NCBI GenBank assembly: GCA_030295235.1
Contig: AP026152.1
Coordinates: 62,001-126,000 of the forward strand
From: Fistulifera solaris
Taxonomy: Eukaryota > Bacillariophyta > Bacillariophyceae > Naviculales > Stauroneidaceae
Length of the DNA stretch: 64,000 nt
Direction of reading: 5' to 3'
Shown here: piece by piece, positions 63,954-64,000 of the stretch
How positions within the stretch are numbered: the first letter of the stretch is position 1
Layout of the letters: each line of letters starts with the position of its first letter
The notes under the pieces: generated by a model
Databases searched by the model: none
Told to the model about the DNA's origin: nothing
Seen by the model: the letters and a program-made list of their open reading frames with translations, nothing else
Position numbers and translations under genes: made by a program

Positions 63954-64000
63954 ATTGCTGTTGTAAAGAAAGAGTGCTGCGGCTCATTTTGCCAATGTAG

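Overview
The window is eukaryotic nuclear DNA, most likely from a diatom or another stramenopile. Spliceosomal introns are short (five of 65-95 bp, two of about 190-230 bp), GT-AG, and usually start GTACGT or GTAAAT. There is a cytosolic RPS2, a mitochondrial GrpE, CTF8, HGH1, and an LRR protein with a membrane anchor and a Cys-Asp-Trp segment of the kind common in diatoms. The taxon is an inference from repertoire; no marker RNA is present.

Layout. Bases 1-2.5 kb are non-coding and carry a cluster of short hairpin repeats. From 2.5 to 28.6 kb lies a compact set of single-copy genes: a GT25-type glycosyltransferase, folylpolyglutamate synthase, a membrane-anchored sulfotransferase, GrpE, a calmodulin-like protein, a CDF zinc transporter, a four-helix membrane protein, HGH1, a small unknown protein, CTF8, RPS2, a TBC1D20-like Rab GAP, an ETHE1-like persulfide dioxygenase and a 1,237-residue unassigned protein. 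From 28.9 to 61.9 kb, all on the + strand, lies a tandem array of 20 genes for small BTB/T1 (KCTD-type) proteins plus two truncated relics, interrupted only by a U32 peptidase-family gene (31.9-34.9 kb) and a DUF3605 gene (37.3-37.8 kb, minus strand). An LRR gene (62.1-63.95 kb, minus strand) closes the window.

The BTB/T1 array is the main discovery. Members share a BTB core of about 95 residues but differ in the tail: a soluble YVQL/LLR-RGL tail, a coiled-coil plus RGL tail, or a hydrophobic, probably membrane-inserted tail. Eight members are preceded by a related upstream element of about 150-250 bp (TGACGTCA CRE box, inverted GTTTTGGGA/TCCCAAAA, then GGACACCATGAG). Three others share a CCAATCAGA box 119-143 bp before the ATG. 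Truncated copies and an almost identical upstream element in front of two diverged genes point to ongoing duplication and local exchange.

Quality warning. More than 20 conserved reading frames are broken by single-base indels, nearly all in short homopolymer runs and in both directions. Correcting each run by one base restores full-length proteins and whole codon counts. I therefore treat these as probable base-calling errors and annotate the genes as intact, giving each position; only the two BTB relics are called pseudogenes.

Other repeats include four minisatellite arrays built on a CCAGAA/TTCTGG palindrome (2.2, 10.2, 12.7 and 13.2 kb), a dispersed CTATAG...CAGTC hairpin repeat of about 57 bp, and a 789-bp element with terminal inverted repeats and apparent TA target duplication at 46.4-47.2 kb.
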